Positions 26,885-34,841 are shown, numbered from the stretch's first letter. The stretch is DNA of 64,000 bases from JBBRVP01 sp038246785 (GCA_038246785.1 JBBRVP010000010.1:1-64000), one strand, 5' to 3'. Program-made: numbers and translations. Notes: a model not told the origin generated them from the letters alone.

Positions 26885-27145
26885 TCAGCCGAAGATCGAG
26901 AACATGACCCGGCCGAAGACCAGGTCGAGGACGGTGACGATGGCGATCATGATGCCGACGAAGACGAGGACCACCGCGGTGTAGGTGATCAGCTGCTCGC
27001 GGGTGGGCCAGACGACCTTGCGCAGCTCGGCGAGGACCTGCCGGTAGAACAGCGCGATCCGGGCCGGCCAGCCGGCCGGTCCGCGACGTCCGCGTCCCCC
27101 GCTGTCGCGCTCGGGCGTCGCGGTGGCGCCACGAGTGTCGCTCAC
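26885..27145 (-). CDS. secE: Preprotein translocase subunit SecE
   Basis: The essential small subunit that stabilises SecY; 86 residues with a basic N-terminal tail, the amphipathic helix RIALFYRQVLAELRKVVWPTREQL and one membrane segment (about 55-80, YTAVVLVFVGIMIAIVTVLDLVF). This single-span form is typical of non-proteobacteria. The start is GTG. nusG follows 36 nt downstream and tRNA-Trp precedes it, the usual actinobacterial order. Confidence 0.97.
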   Translation of the reverse strand: MSDTRGATATPERDSGGRGRRGPAGWPARIALFYRQVLAELRKVVWPTREQLITYTAVVLVFVGIMIAIVTVLDLVFGRVMFSIFG

Positions 27146-27160
27146 GTCTACTCCTCGCTG

Positions 27161-27204
27161 GTGTCGCCTGCTGTGTCGCCTGCTGTGTCGCCTGCTGTGT
27201 CGCC
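27161..27204 (-). repeat. 12-nt tandem repeat in the secE leader
   Basis: Three perfect copies of GTGTCGCCTGCT (plus strand; from 27161, 27173 and 27185) and a partial fourth (27197-27204). They lie between tRNA-Trp and the secE start, 15-60 nt upstream of it, in the transcribed leader. Their role is unknown. Confidence 0.85.
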
Positions 27205-27250
27205 ACGATCTCGCTGGTGTCGCTCCCGCCTCGCCGGGAGAACGGCGGCG

Positions 27251-27323
27251 CAGGGCAGGAGGGACTCGAACCCCCAGCCGCCGGTTTTGGAGACCGGTGC
27301 TCTACCAGTTGAGCTACTGCCCT
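27251..27323 (-). tRNA. trpT: tRNA-Trp(CCA)
   Basis: A 73-nt cloverleaf. Acceptor arm AGGGCAG/CTGCCCT, discriminator G, anticodon loop CTCCAAA between CCGGT/ACCGG, and a TTCGAGT T-loop. The 3' CCA is not encoded. It lies just upstream of secE, a conserved actinobacterial position. Confidence 0.97.
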
Positions 27324-27389
27324 ACGGCGGCGCGCCACTCCTGGTCGCGGGCAGGCCACGGCAGGCGTCCACGGACCGCCAAGGAGCGA

Positions 27390-27420
27390 AGTGTACGGGC
27401 ACGGGCGCGCGGGCGTCGAA
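27390..27420 (-). promoter_or_regulatory. Candidate promoter of tRNA-Trp-secE-nusG
   Basis: On the minus strand, TTCGAC (27415-27420), a 19-nt spacer and TACACT (27390-27395), about 65 nt before the tRNA. The spacer is long and the -35 is weak, so this is tentative. It lies back to back with aspC. Confidence 0.35.
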
Positions 27421-27472
27421 CCCGCGAAGCGCCCACCGAGGCGGGACGGCATCGAGGTGGGAGCATGCTGGC

Positions 27473-28681
27473 ATGCCCGAGCACCCCACCCCGCGTCGCG
27501 TATCCGCCCGGATCGGGAGCATCGCCGAGTCGGCCACCCTCGCCGTCGACGCGAAGGCGAAGGCGCTCAAGGCGGCCGGCCGGCCGGTCATCGGCTTCGG
27601 CGCCGGAGAGCCGGACTTCCCGACCCCCGACTACGTCGTCGAGGCCGCCGCAGCCGCCTGCCGCGACCCGCGCAACCACCGCTACACGCCCGCCGGCGGG
27701 CTCCCGGAGCTCAAGGAGGCCGTCGCCGCGAAGACCCTGCGCGACTCCGCGCTGCACGTCGACCCCGGGCAGGTGCTCGTCACCAACGGGGGCAAGCAGG
27801 CGGTTTACGAAGCGTTCGCCACGCTGCTGGACCCAGGCGACGAGGTGCTCCTGCCGACGCCGTACTGGACGACGTACCCGGAGGCGATCCGGCTCGCGGG
27901 CGGCGTGCCGGTCGAGGTGCTCGCCGACGAGACGCAGGGATATCTGGTCAGCGTCGAGCAGCTGGCGGCGGCCCGCACCGAGCGCACCAAGGTGCTGCTC
28001 TTCTGCTCGCCGTCCAACCCCACGGGTGCCGTCTACCCGCCCGAGCAGGTCGCCGAGGTCGGCCGCTGGGCGCTCGAGCACGGCCTGTGGGTGGTCACCG
28101 ACGAGATCTACGAGCACCTCACCTATGACGGCGTGCGAGCTGCCTCGATGCCGGTGGCGGTGCCGGACCTGGCCGACACCTGTGTGGTGCTCAACGGGGT
28201 GGCCAAGACCTATGCGATGACGGGCTGGCGGGTCGGCTGGATGATCGGACCCCTCGACGTCGTGCGCGCAGCCACGAACCTGCAGTCCCACGCGACGAGC
28301 AACGTCGCCAACGTCGCGCAGCGGGCGGCGATCGCGGCACTGTCCGGCGATCTGTCGGCGGTGGCGACGATGCGGGAGGCATTCGACCGGCGACGGCGCA
28401 CCATCGTGTCCATGCTCGGCGAGATCGACGGGGTCGACCTGCCGATGCCACAGGGCGCGTTCTACGCCTACCCCTGCGTCAAGGGGCTGCTCGGCCGCGA
28501 GGTCGCCGGTCGCCGACCACTGAGCTCCGCCGAGCTGGCCGGCCTGCTGCTCGACGAGGCCGAGGTCGCCGTCGTACCCGGCGAGGCGTTCGGTCCGAGC
28601 GGCTACCTCCGCATGTCCTACGCCCTCGGCGACGAGGACCTCGTCGAGGGGGTCTCCCGGCTGCAGAAGCTGCTGGGCTGA
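27473..28681 (+). CDS. aspC: Class I aminotransferase, probably aspartate aminotransferase
   Basis: A cytoplasmic PLP enzyme of 402 residues, probably interconverting aspartate and oxaloacetate. Motifs: the substrate-binding GAGEPDFPTPDYV near residue 44, FCSPSNPTGAVYPPEQV near 180, the catalytic lysine K245 in GVAKTYAMTGWRVGW, and the C-terminal phosphate/substrate arginine in GYLRMSYALGDEDL. The ATG at 27473 gives the standard N-terminus (MPEHPTPRRVSARIGSIAES); a longer open frame upstream spans tRNA-Trp and is rejected. Streptomyces also has aspC beside secE. Confidence 0.9.
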   Translation: MPEHPTPRRVSARIGSIAESATLAVDAKAKALKAAGRPVIGFGAGEPDFPTPDYVVEAAAAACRDPRNHRYTPAGGLPELKEAVAAKTLRDSALHVDPGQVLVTNGGKQAVYEAFATLLDPGDEVLLPTPYWTTYPEAIRLAGGVPVEVLADETQGYLVSVEQLAAARTERTKVLLFCSPSNPTGAVYPPEQVAEVGRWALEHGLWVVTDEIYEHLTYDGVRAASMPVAVPDLADTCVVLNGVAKTYAMTGWRVGWMIGPLDVVRAATNLQSHATSNVANVAQRAAIAALSGDLSAVATMREAFDRRRRTIVSMLGEIDGVDLPMPQGAFYAYPCVKGLLGREVAGRRPLSSAELAGLLLDEAEVAVVPGEAFGPSGYLRMSYALGDEDLVEGVSRLQKLLG

Positions 28682-28691
28682 TGGCCGGCTC

Positions 28692-29756
28692 GTGACCGCG
28701 ACCGCCGGGCCACCGCCGTTGCGGGTGGGGCTGGTCGGCTACGGACTGGCCGGCGAGACGTTCCACGGCCGCCTGGTCGGCGCCTGCGCCGACCTGGCCG
28801 TGGTCGCCGCCACCACCCGCGACCCGGCCCGCGCGGAGCGACTGGCACGCGATCACCCTGGCGCGCGCGCCGTGCCCGACGTGGACGCACTGCTCGGCGA
28901 CGCCGGCACCCTCGACCTCGTCGTCGTCGCCAGTCCGACCGAGGGCCACGCCCAGCACGCCCGGGCGGCGCTCGCCGCCGGGTCCGCGGTCGTCGTCGAC
29001 AAGCCGTTGGCCGTGACGTCCGCCGACGCGCAGCGGCTCGTCGACGCCGCGGCCGCCGCACGGCGCCCGCTCACCGTCTTCCTCAACCGGCGCTGGGACT
29101 GCGACCAGCTGACCCTCGCGGCCCTGCTGCGCGACCGGCGGCTCGGCGACGTCCACCGCCACGAGAGCCGCTTCGAGCGCTGGCGACCCGAGCTCGATCC
29201 GTCGAAGTGGCGGGAAACGTTGGACGCCGAACGCGGCGGCGGTCAGCTCATCGACCTCGGCAGCCACCTCGTCGACCAGGCCGTCGCGCTGTTCGGCCCG
29301 GTCAGCCGCGTGTACGCCGAGTTGGCCGCGCGCCGCGGCGGCGGCGACGACGAGGTGTTCCTCGCCCTGCGCCACGCGACCGGGGTCGCCAGCCATCTCT
29401 CGCTCGGAGCGGTCTTCGCCGCGCCGGGGCCTCGCCGCCGCGTCCTGGGGTCGTCGGCGGCGTACGTCGTGGGGCCGCTCGACGGCCAGGAGGAGCAGCT
29501 GCGTGCGGGGGTCGACCCCGGCGGCCCCGGCTTCGGCCGCCAGCCGGCCGGCCGCTGGGGCGCCCTGCACCGCGGCGACGAGGTCGAGCCCGTGCCGAGC
29601 GAGCGCGGCCGATGGAACGCCTTCTACCCCGCGGTGGCCGCCGCGCTGCGCTGCGGGGGTCCGATGCCCGTCGACCCGCGCGACGCGGTGCACGTGCTGC
29701 GCGTGCTCGAGGCGGCTCGGGGCAGCGCCGCCGACGGCACGACGCGGGACGTGTAG
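28692..29756 (+). CDS. Gfo/Idh/MocA-family NAD(P) oxidoreductase
   Basis: A 354-residue dehydrogenase of unknown substrate. The N-terminal Rossmann fold starts at LRVGLVGYGLAGETFHGRLV (about 10-29), and the family's VVVDKPLAV motif (the catalytic-site EKP equivalent) is at about 102-110. The C-terminal alpha/beta domain includes GGGQLIDLGSHLVDQAVALFG. The GTG start lies 10 bp after aspC, so it is likely cotranscribed with it. Sugars or inositol derivatives are common family substrates, but nothing here selects one. Confidence 0.85.
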   Translation: MTATAGPPPLRVGLVGYGLAGETFHGRLVGACADLAVVAATTRDPARAERLARDHPGARAVPDVDALLGDAGTLDLVVVASPTEGHAQHARAALAAGSAVVVDKPLAVTSADAQRLVDAAAAARRPLTVFLNRRWDCDQLTLAALLRDRRLGDVHRHESRFERWRPELDPSKWRETLDAERGGGQLIDLGSHLVDQAVALFGPVSRVYAELAARRGGGDDEVFLALRHATGVASHLSLGAVFAAPGPRRRVLGSSAAYVVGPLDGQEEQLRAGVDPGGPGFGRQPAGRWGALHRGDEVEPVPSERGRWNAFYPAVAAALRCGGPMPVDPRDAVHVLRVLEAARGSAADGTTRDV

Positions 29757-29770
29757 ACCCGGCACGGGCG

Positions 29771-30451
29771 GTGGGCACCGCGACCGCGATCGCGCTGGTC
29801 CTCGCGATCCTGCTCGCCGACGCGCTGTGGGTGGCCGCCGACTCGCGGCAGGCCCAGCTGCTCACCGGCCCGGCCGTCGCGGGGCTGCTGCTGCTCGTCG
29901 GCCGGTGGGCCGGGCTGTCGTGGACCCAGCTCGGGCTCGCCGGCGCCCTGCCGGTCTGGTCGGCCGGGCTCGTCGCCGCGGTGGCAGCGGGATACGCCGG
30001 CGCGCTCCGGCTACCGCTGGGACGGCGCGCGCTTCGCGACCCGCGCTACCGGCACAGCCGCCGCCGGGCGCTTCGGCTCGCCGCCGTCGACGTGCCGCTG
30101 GCGACCGTCCTGCCCGAGGAGGTGGCCTTCCGCGGGGTGCTGTGGGGGCTGCTGGCCGTCCGGCACGGGCCGACGGTCGCCACGGTCGCCACCGCTACGC
30201 TCTTCGGCGTCTGGCACGTGCTGTCGGCGCTGGACGCGGCGCGCCCTGGACGCGCCCTGCCGACCGTCCTCGGCACCGTCGCCGCGACCGCGGCCGCCGG
30301 GCTTCTGCTCGGTGCGTTGCGCCAGGTCACCGGCTCGCTGGCGGCGCCGGTGGCGCTGCACTGGGCGGCCAACGGCCTCGGCGTGCTGGCCGCCGCACGC
30401 GCCTGGGCCGGCGAACCCGACGACGCCGGAACGCCCGGTGGCCCCACCTAG
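29771..30451 (+). CDS. CPBP-family intramembrane metalloprotease
   Basis: A membrane protein of 226 residues with about six to seven hydrophobic segments. The family motifs are present in order: EEVAFRG (about residue 117), FGVWHVL (about 145) and a late HWAAN (about 197), which together supply the glutamate and histidine residues of the active site. The GTG at 29771 starts 14 nt after the oxidoreductase; the much longer open frame upstream overlaps that gene and is not used. The substrate is unknown. Confidence 0.8.
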   Translation: MGTATAIALVLAILLADALWVAADSRQAQLLTGPAVAGLLLLVGRWAGLSWTQLGLAGALPVWSAGLVAAVAAGYAGALRLPLGRRALRDPRYRHSRRRALRLAAVDVPLATVLPEEVAFRGVLWGLLAVRHGPTVATVATATLFGVWHVLSALDAARPGRALPTVLGTVAATAAAGLLLGALRQVTGSLAAPVALHWAANGLGVLAAARAWAGEPDDAGTPGGPT

Positions 30452-30461
30452 GCTCGCCAGC

Positions 30462-31478
30462 ATGCCGCGCGACCTGCGCGCCCTGCCCAAGGCGCACCTG
30501 CACCTGCACTTCACGGGGTCGCTGCGGCACATGACCCTGGTGGAGCTGGCCGACCGGCACGGCGTGCCGCTGCCCGACAGCCTGCGCGCGGCATGGCCGC
30601 CGGTGCTGTCCGGCGCCGACGAGAAGGGCTGGTTCCGCTTCCAGCGGCTCTACGACGTCGCCCGCTCGGTGCTCCGTGAGCAGGCCGACGTACGCCGGCT
30701 CGTGCTCGAGGCGGCCGAGGACGAGGCGGCGGAGGGGTCCGGCTGGCTGGAGATCCAGGTCGACCCGTCGGGCTACGCCGCCCGCTTCGGCGGCGTCACC
30801 GCGTTCACCGAGCTCGTGCTCGATGCCGTCGCCGAGGCCACGTCGCGTACGGGGGTGGGCATGGCCGTCGTCGTGGCCGCCAACCGCACGCGCCACCCCC
30901 TCGACGCGCGGACGCTGGCGCGGCTGGCCGCGCAGTTCGCCGGGCACGGCGTCGTCGGCTTCGGGCTGTCCAACAACGAGCGCCGGGGAGCCGTCGCCGA
31001 CTTCGCCCGCGCGTTCGCCATCGCCGGCCGGGCGGGACTGCTGCTCGTGCCCCACGGCGGCGAGCTGTGCGGTCCGGACAGCGTCCGCGCCTGTCTTGAC
31101 CTGCTGGGTGCCCACCGGCTGGGGCACGGGGTACGTAGCGTCGAGGACGAACGCACGCTCGAGGAGGTGGTCGAACGCGGCGTGGTGCTGGAGCTGTGCC
31201 CGGCGTCCAACGTGGCGCTCGGGGCCTACCGCGAGCTCGCCGACGTACCCCTCGGGCCCCTGCACGCCGCCGGTGCGCGCATCGCGCTCGGCGCGGACGA
31301 CCCGCTGCTGTTCGGCTCGCGGCTGCTCGACCAGTACGAGACCGCGCGCGCCGTGCACGGCTTCGGCGACGAGGATCTCGCCGAGCTCGCCCGCGGTTCG
31401 GTGCTCGGCTCGGCGGCGCCCAGCGACGTCCGGGTGCGGCTGCTGGCCGGCATCGACGGCTGGCTGGCCGGCCCGTGA
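30462..31478 (+). CDS. add: Adenosine deaminase family protein
   Basis: A 338-residue amidohydrolase-fold purine deaminase, probably acting on adenosine or a related nucleoside. The zinc-binding HLHLH is at about residues 12-16, a VPHGGELCG segment replaces the usual HAGE, HRLGHGVRS supplies a conserved histidine, and ALGADDPLLFG carries the paired aspartates. The GFDLAGDE signature of classic adenosine deaminase is replaced by GFGLSNNERRG. The ATG at 30462 is 10 nt after the protease, so it belongs to the aspC-led plus-strand set. Substrate confidence is modest. Confidence 0.75.
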   Translation: MPRDLRALPKAHLHLHFTGSLRHMTLVELADRHGVPLPDSLRAAWPPVLSGADEKGWFRFQRLYDVARSVLREQADVRRLVLEAAEDEAAEGSGWLEIQVDPSGYAARFGGVTAFTELVLDAVAEATSRTGVGMAVVVAANRTRHPLDARTLARLAAQFAGHGVVGFGLSNNERRGAVADFARAFAIAGRAGLLLVPHGGELCGPDSVRACLDLLGAHRLGHGVRSVEDERTLEEVVERGVVLELCPASNVALGAYRELADVPLGPLHAAGARIALGADDPLLFGSRLLDQYETARAVHGFGDEDLAELARGSVLGSAAPSDVRVRLLAGIDGWLAGP

Positions 31479-31494
31479 GGGCGCGACGCGGCGC

Positions 31495-32487
31495 TCAGCG
31501 CGGCGCTGGCACGCTCACCGCGGAGCTGGGGACGACCAGCTCGGCAACGATGGCGCGGTGGTCGGAGCCGGCCAACCGGCGTACGGCGACGCTTCGCACC
31601 GCCACCGTGTCGTCCACGAGGACATGATCGATGGCCACCACGGCCGGCCAGGCCCGTCCCGCGGCGAGCGGACCCCAGGTCGGCCGCAATCCGGCGCCCA
31701 CGGCGGCCGCCGCATCGGTCCAGCCGCCGGCGAGGACCTCGCGCAGCAGCGCGTGGTCGAGCGTGGCGTTGAGGTCCCCAGCGAGGATCCACCGGCGGCC
31801 GGGCCGGGGGCGGGGCAGCGCCCGCAGGCCGGCCGCCCATTCGCCGGAGCGCACGTGGACAGCCTTGGGCGGCGCCGGGTGCGCCGCCACCACCTCGACG
31901 TCTCCTGCGCCCGGCATCTGCACCGCGACGTGCGGCCCGACCGGGTACCCCGCGGCCGCACCGCTCGGGCGCAGCGCCCATCGTGACCAGACACCGTTGC
32001 CCTCCCCGCCGGCCGCCGGGGCGAGGACGTGGTGCGGCAGCAGCCGGCCGAGCCCTGCGACGCCAAGCCGGGTGACGGCCCGCGGGGTGAGCTCCGGCGT
32101 CACCAGCACGTCGATGCGCTCGGAGCACACGAGCGCCACCACCGCCTCGGGCGACGCGTGCCCGAGCAGCAGGTTGGCGACGCCGATGCGCAGCGGTAGG
32201 CCGGCGGCCGGGCCGGCGCAGCGGTCCCGGCGCAGGGCTCGGGGCAGCACCGCCACCGCCAGCGCTGCCGTCGACGCTCCGGCGACCGCGGCGCTGCCGG
32301 GCCGGCCGCGCCGGACGGCCGCCGCTGTGACCGCGATGCCGAGCGGCGGAACGTACGGAGTGAACGACACCGGGATGGCTAGCCGCCCACCGCGCTCGAG
32401 CCCAGTGGCGCGCACGACGGCCCACGCGGCGAGCGCTGCGGCCGCGGCCCGCAGCAGCGGCGTCGCAGCCGCGGACGCCGGCCTCAC
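31495..32487 (-). CDS. Membrane-anchored endonuclease/exonuclease/phosphatase family protein
   Basis: 330 residues. The first 95 residues hold about three hydrophobic segments. From about residue 98 the EEP hydrolase domain begins: LRIGVANLLLGHASPE, the ILAGDLNATLDH metal/phosphate motif, AIDHVLVD and the terminal GSDHRAIVAEL catalytic histidine. The active site probably faces outward. The GTG start overlaps the murB stop (GTGA), so it is translated with murB. Members cleave phosphodiesters in DNA, RNA or lipids; the substrate here is unknown. Confidence 0.8.
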   Translation of the reverse strand: MRPASAAATPLLRAAAAALAAWAVVRATGLERGGRLAIPVSFTPYVPPLGIAVTAAAVRRGRPGSAAVAGASTAALAVAVLPRALRRDRCAGPAAGLPLRIGVANLLLGHASPEAVVALVCSERIDVLVTPELTPRAVTRLGVAGLGRLLPHHVLAPAAGGEGNGVWSRWALRPSGAAAGYPVGPHVAVQMPGAGDVEVVAAHPAPPKAVHVRSGEWAAGLRALPRPRPGRRWILAGDLNATLDHALLREVLAGGWTDAAAAVGAGLRPTWGPLAAGRAWPAVVAIDHVLVDDTVAVRSVAVRRLAGSDHRAIVAELVVPSSAVSVPAPR

Positions 32488-33512
32488 AGCTCGACGCCGA
32501 GCAGCACCGGCTCGGTGACGAGCGTGATCCCGAACCGCGCGCGCACGCGGTCGCGCACCTCGCGGGCCAGCGCGAGCAGGTCCTCAGCCGTGGCGGCGCC
32601 ACGGTTGGTGAGGGCGAGCACGTGCTTGCCGGACAGGGCGACGCGGCCTCCAGGGCCGCGATGCCCGCGCGCGAGGCCTGCCTGCTCGATGAGCCAGGCG
32701 GCGCTCGTCTTGACCCGTCCATCCGGCTGCGGCCAGGCCGGTGCCCCGGCAGGGAGCGCCGCCGCCTCGACGAGCGGGTTGGTGAAGAAGGAGCCGGCGC
32801 TCCAGGTGTCGTGGTCGGCGGGGTCGAGCACCATGCCCTTGCCGCGGCGCAGGTCGAGGACGGCCCGCCGTACGTCGCCCAACAGGGCCCGCTCCCCAGG
32901 TGGCGTGCCGAGCGTCCGGGCGAGCTCGGCGTAGCGGATCGGCGCGGACAGCCGGCCGCGGGCCAGCTGGAAGCTCACGTCGAGCACGACCCATCGGTCG
33001 CTGCCCCTGAACCGGCTGGACCGGTAGCCGAAGCCGCACTCGGCGTTGGAGAAGGTGCGGACGCGCGACTCGCTCCGGTCCCAGGCGCGGACGCCGACGA
33101 GAGTCTGGGAGACCTCCTCGCCGTACGCTCCGACGTTCTGCAGGGGCGTCGCGCCGACCAGGCCGGGGATGCCGGACAGCGCTTCGACGCCCGACCAGCC
33201 CTCGTGGACCGTACGGGCGACCAGCTCATCCCACGGCTCGCCGGCGGCGACCCGCACGACGACCCCGGCGGTGCCGTCCACGCGCTGCACTGAGCTCCCG
33301 CGGGTGGCGATGAGGACGACCGTGCCGCGGAAGCCGTCGTCGGCGGCCAGCACGTTGCTCCCACCGCCGAGCACGAGCAGCGGCTCGCCCCCGGCGTCGG
33401 CGGCTCGGACGGCGTCGATCAGCTCGGCCTTCGTCGCGACCCGGACCAGCCGGTCGACCGGTCCGCCGAGCCGTAGCGTCGTGAGGTCGGCCAGCCGCAG
33501 AGCGCCGCTCAC
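32484..33512 (-). CDS. murB: UDP-N-acetylenolpyruvoylglucosamine reductase
   Basis: A FAD enzyme that completes UDP-MurNAc synthesis in the cytoplasm for peptidoglycan. 342 residues. FAD-binding signatures: PLLVLGGGSNVLAADDGF (about 44-61), GIPGLVGATPLQNVGAYG (about 115-132) and GYRSSRF. The catalytic serine lies in SAGSFFTNPLV, and VTEPVLLGVEL supplies the late glutamate. It overlaps the MaoC gene upstream and the nuclease gene downstream by four bases each. murB next to the MaoC pair and rpmG is conserved in actinobacteria. Confidence 0.95.
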   Translation of the reverse strand: MSGALRLADLTTLRLGGPVDRLVRVATKAELIDAVRAADAGGEPLLVLGGGSNVLAADDGFRGTVVLIATRGSSVQRVDGTAGVVVRVAAGEPWDELVARTVHEGWSGVEALSGIPGLVGATPLQNVGAYGEEVSQTLVGVRAWDRSESRVRTFSNAECGFGYRSSRFRGSDRWVVLDVSFQLARGRLSAPIRYAELARTLGTPPGERALLGDVRRAVLDLRRGKGMVLDPADHDTWSAGSFFTNPLVEAAALPAGAPAWPQPDGRVKTSAAWLIEQAGLARGHRGPGGRVALSGKHVLALTNRGAATAEDLLALAREVRDRVRARFGITLVTEPVLLGVEL

Positions 33513-33928
33513 GCCGGGCGGACGACCGCGCGGGCTCGGCCGAGCACGGAGGTCCCGGCGCTGGTCACCGTGAGGTCGACGTCGACCAGCCCGTCGTCGC
33601 GGACGGCGGCGACCCGGCCGGACACCGAGACCGTCGCCCCCTGCGCATCGTCAGGGACGACGACCGGGCGGGTGAAGCGGACCCCGAACTCGACCACGGC
33701 ACCGGGGTCGCGGGTCCACTCGGTCAGCAGCCGCCCGGCGAGCGCCATGGTGAGCATGCCGTGGGCCACCACGTTGGGCAGCCCGACCTCGCGGGCGGCA
33801 CGCTCGCTCCAGTGGATGGGGTTGAAGTCTCCGGACGCGCCGGCGTAGCGCACGAGGTCGGCCCGGGTGACGGTCACTTCGAGCGGGCCGAGCACCGTGT
33901 CGACCTGGGGGCCGACCTCGAGGCTCAC
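33509..33928 (-). CDS. MaoC-like (R)-specific enoyl dehydratase, HadB-type
   Basis: A 139-residue hot-dog-fold protein with the hydratase motif ASGDFNPIHWSERAAREVGLPNVVAHG, in which the Asp and His form the catalytic pair. In mycobacteria the equivalent pair at this locus, HadA-HadB, dehydrates long-chain 3-hydroxyacyl-ACP in FAS-II. It overlaps both neighbours (GTGA). No third hydratase (HadC) follows, as murB is next. The acyl substrate cannot be told from sequence. Confidence 0.85.
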   Translation of the reverse strand: MSLEVGPQVDTVLGPLEVTVTRADLVRYAGASGDFNPIHWSERAAREVGLPNVVAHGMLTMALAGRLLTEWTRDPGAVVEFGVRFTRPVVVPDDAQGATVSVSGRVAAVRDDGLVDVDLTVTSAGTSVLGRARAVVRPA

Positions 33929-34380
33929 CGGTCGGCCTCGGGCGCGCGGGCGACCAGCGTGCTCGTGGCGCTGAGGACGGGCTCGCCCTCGTCGGTGGCC
34001 AGCTCGCAGCGCACACTGAGGATGTCGTTGCCGGCGGCGCTGCGGATGGCGTCGATGGTGGCGATGGTGTGCAGGCGGTCGCCGGCGTGCACCGGGCGGG
34101 CGTAGCTGAACCGCTGGTCGCCGTGCACGACCCGGCTGTAGTCGAGCCCAAGCTCCGGGTCAGCGATGATCGCGTCGAGGCCGCGGAACGCGGCGATCAC
34201 GGCGAACGTTGGCGGCGCCACCACGTCGGGGTGGCCCAGCGCGCGGGCGGCGTCGGCGTCGCGGCAGGCAGGACTCGGCTCGCCGATGGCGTCGGCGAAC
34301 TCTCGGATCTTCTCCCGGGCGACTTCGTACGCCGGCGTGGCCGGGTAGCGGCGTCCGACGTAGGACGGGTCCAGCGCCAT
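33925..34380 (-). CDS. MaoC-like dehydratase partner, HadA-type
   Basis: 151 residues of hot-dog fold, beginning MALDPSYVGRRYPATPAYEVAREKIREFADAIG. The catalytic Asp/His motif seen in the next gene is absent, which fits the non-catalytic, substrate-holding HadA partner in a heterodimer. It overlaps the HadB-type gene by four bases and follows rpmG after 10 nt, matching the mycobacterial order tRNA-Thr, tRNA-Met, rpmG, hadA, hadB. Confidence 0.8.
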   Translation of the reverse strand: MALDPSYVGRRYPATPAYEVAREKIREFADAIGEPSPACRDADAARALGHPDVVAPPTFAVIAAFRGLDAIIADPELGLDYSRVVHGDQRFSYARPVHAGDRLHTIATIDAIRSAAGNDILSVRCELATDEGEPVLSATSTLVARAPEADR

Positions 34381-34390
34381 CAGGGCGGCG

Positions 34391-34561
34391 TCAGCGGGTC
34401 TCGCGGTGGACGGTGTGCCGACGCTCGCGTGGGCAGTACTTCTTCAGCTCGAGCCGGTCGGGGTTGTTGCGCCGGTTCTTCTTCGTGATGTAGTTGCGCT
34501 CCTTGCACTCCGTGCAGGCCAGAGTGACCTTGGGGCGGATCTCAGTGCTCTTGGCGGCCAC
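34391..34561 (-). CDS. rpmG: 50S ribosomal protein L33
   Basis: A 56-residue L33 with a GTG start and a GAGAGG site about six bases upstream. Zinc-binding cysteines are C16, C19 and C43, but the fourth position is glutamate (CPRE, E46) where many zinc-type L33 have a second cysteine. Three-cysteine forms with an acidic residue occur in other bacteria, so it may still bind metal. It is flanked by tRNA-Met and the HadA-type gene. Confidence 0.95.
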   Translation of the reverse strand: MAAKSTEIRPKVTLACTECKERNYITKKNRRNNPDRLELKKYCPRERRHTVHRETR

Positions 34562-34628
34562 GGGAGCCTCTCCTCGGAGTGCTGGGGCAGGGCGGGCGTT
34601 CTTCGGTCGTGCGGGCGGTCGACATCGG

Positions 34629-34702
34629 TAGCGGGGGCGGGACTCGAACCCGCGACACAGCGATTATGAGCCGCTTGCTCTGACCACCTGAGCTACCCCG
34701 CC
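34629..34702 (-). tRNA. metT: tRNA-Met(CAT), elongator
   Basis: A 74-nt cloverleaf. Acceptor arm GGCGGGG with CCCCGCT (one G-U pair), discriminator A, anticodon loop CTCATAA, T-loop TTCGAGT. CCA is not encoded. The anticodon stem lacks the three G-C pairs of initiator tRNA. Position beside rpmG and tRNA-Thr matches the mycobacterial metT. A lysidine-modified isoleucine tRNA is less likely. Confidence 0.93.
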
Positions 34703-34753
34703 GGGTTAGGCGGCCGGTCCCGTGCATCGGAGCGGGAACGGTCGCCGCGGTCG

Positions 34754-34826
34754 AGCCCCACTACGGAATCGAACCGTAGACCTTCTCCTTACCATGGAGA
34801 CGCTCTGCCGACTGAGCTAGTGGGGC
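34754..34826 (-). tRNA. thrT: tRNA-Thr(GGT)
   Basis: A 73-nt cloverleaf: acceptor GCCCCAC/GTGGGGC, discriminator T, anticodon stem TCTCC/GGAGA with loop ATGGTAA, T-loop TTCGATT. CCA is not encoded. Confidence 0.97.
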
Positions 34827-34841
34827 CAGCAGCGAGGGCCG

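Noticed and set aside
24960..27452. An 830-codon minus-strand open frame spanning rplA to tRNA-Trp
   Set aside because: It crosses rplK, nusG, secE and a tRNA in a different frame and has Arg/Pro/Gly-rich nonsense composition.
25190..27472. In-frame plus-strand extension upstream of aspC
   Set aside because: It runs antisense through tRNA-Trp, secE and nusG; the ATG at 27473 gives the standard aminotransferase N-terminus.
30462..31478. Aminodeoxyfutalosine deaminase of the alternative menaquinone pathway
   Set aside because: menF, menD and menG of the classical pathway are in this window, so a futalosine step would be redundant; motifs do not favour it.
34629..34702. tRNA-Ile2 with lysidine-modified CAT anticodon
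   Set aside because: Position next to rpmG and tRNA-Thr, and the overall sequence, match the elongator tRNA-Met of other actinobacteria.
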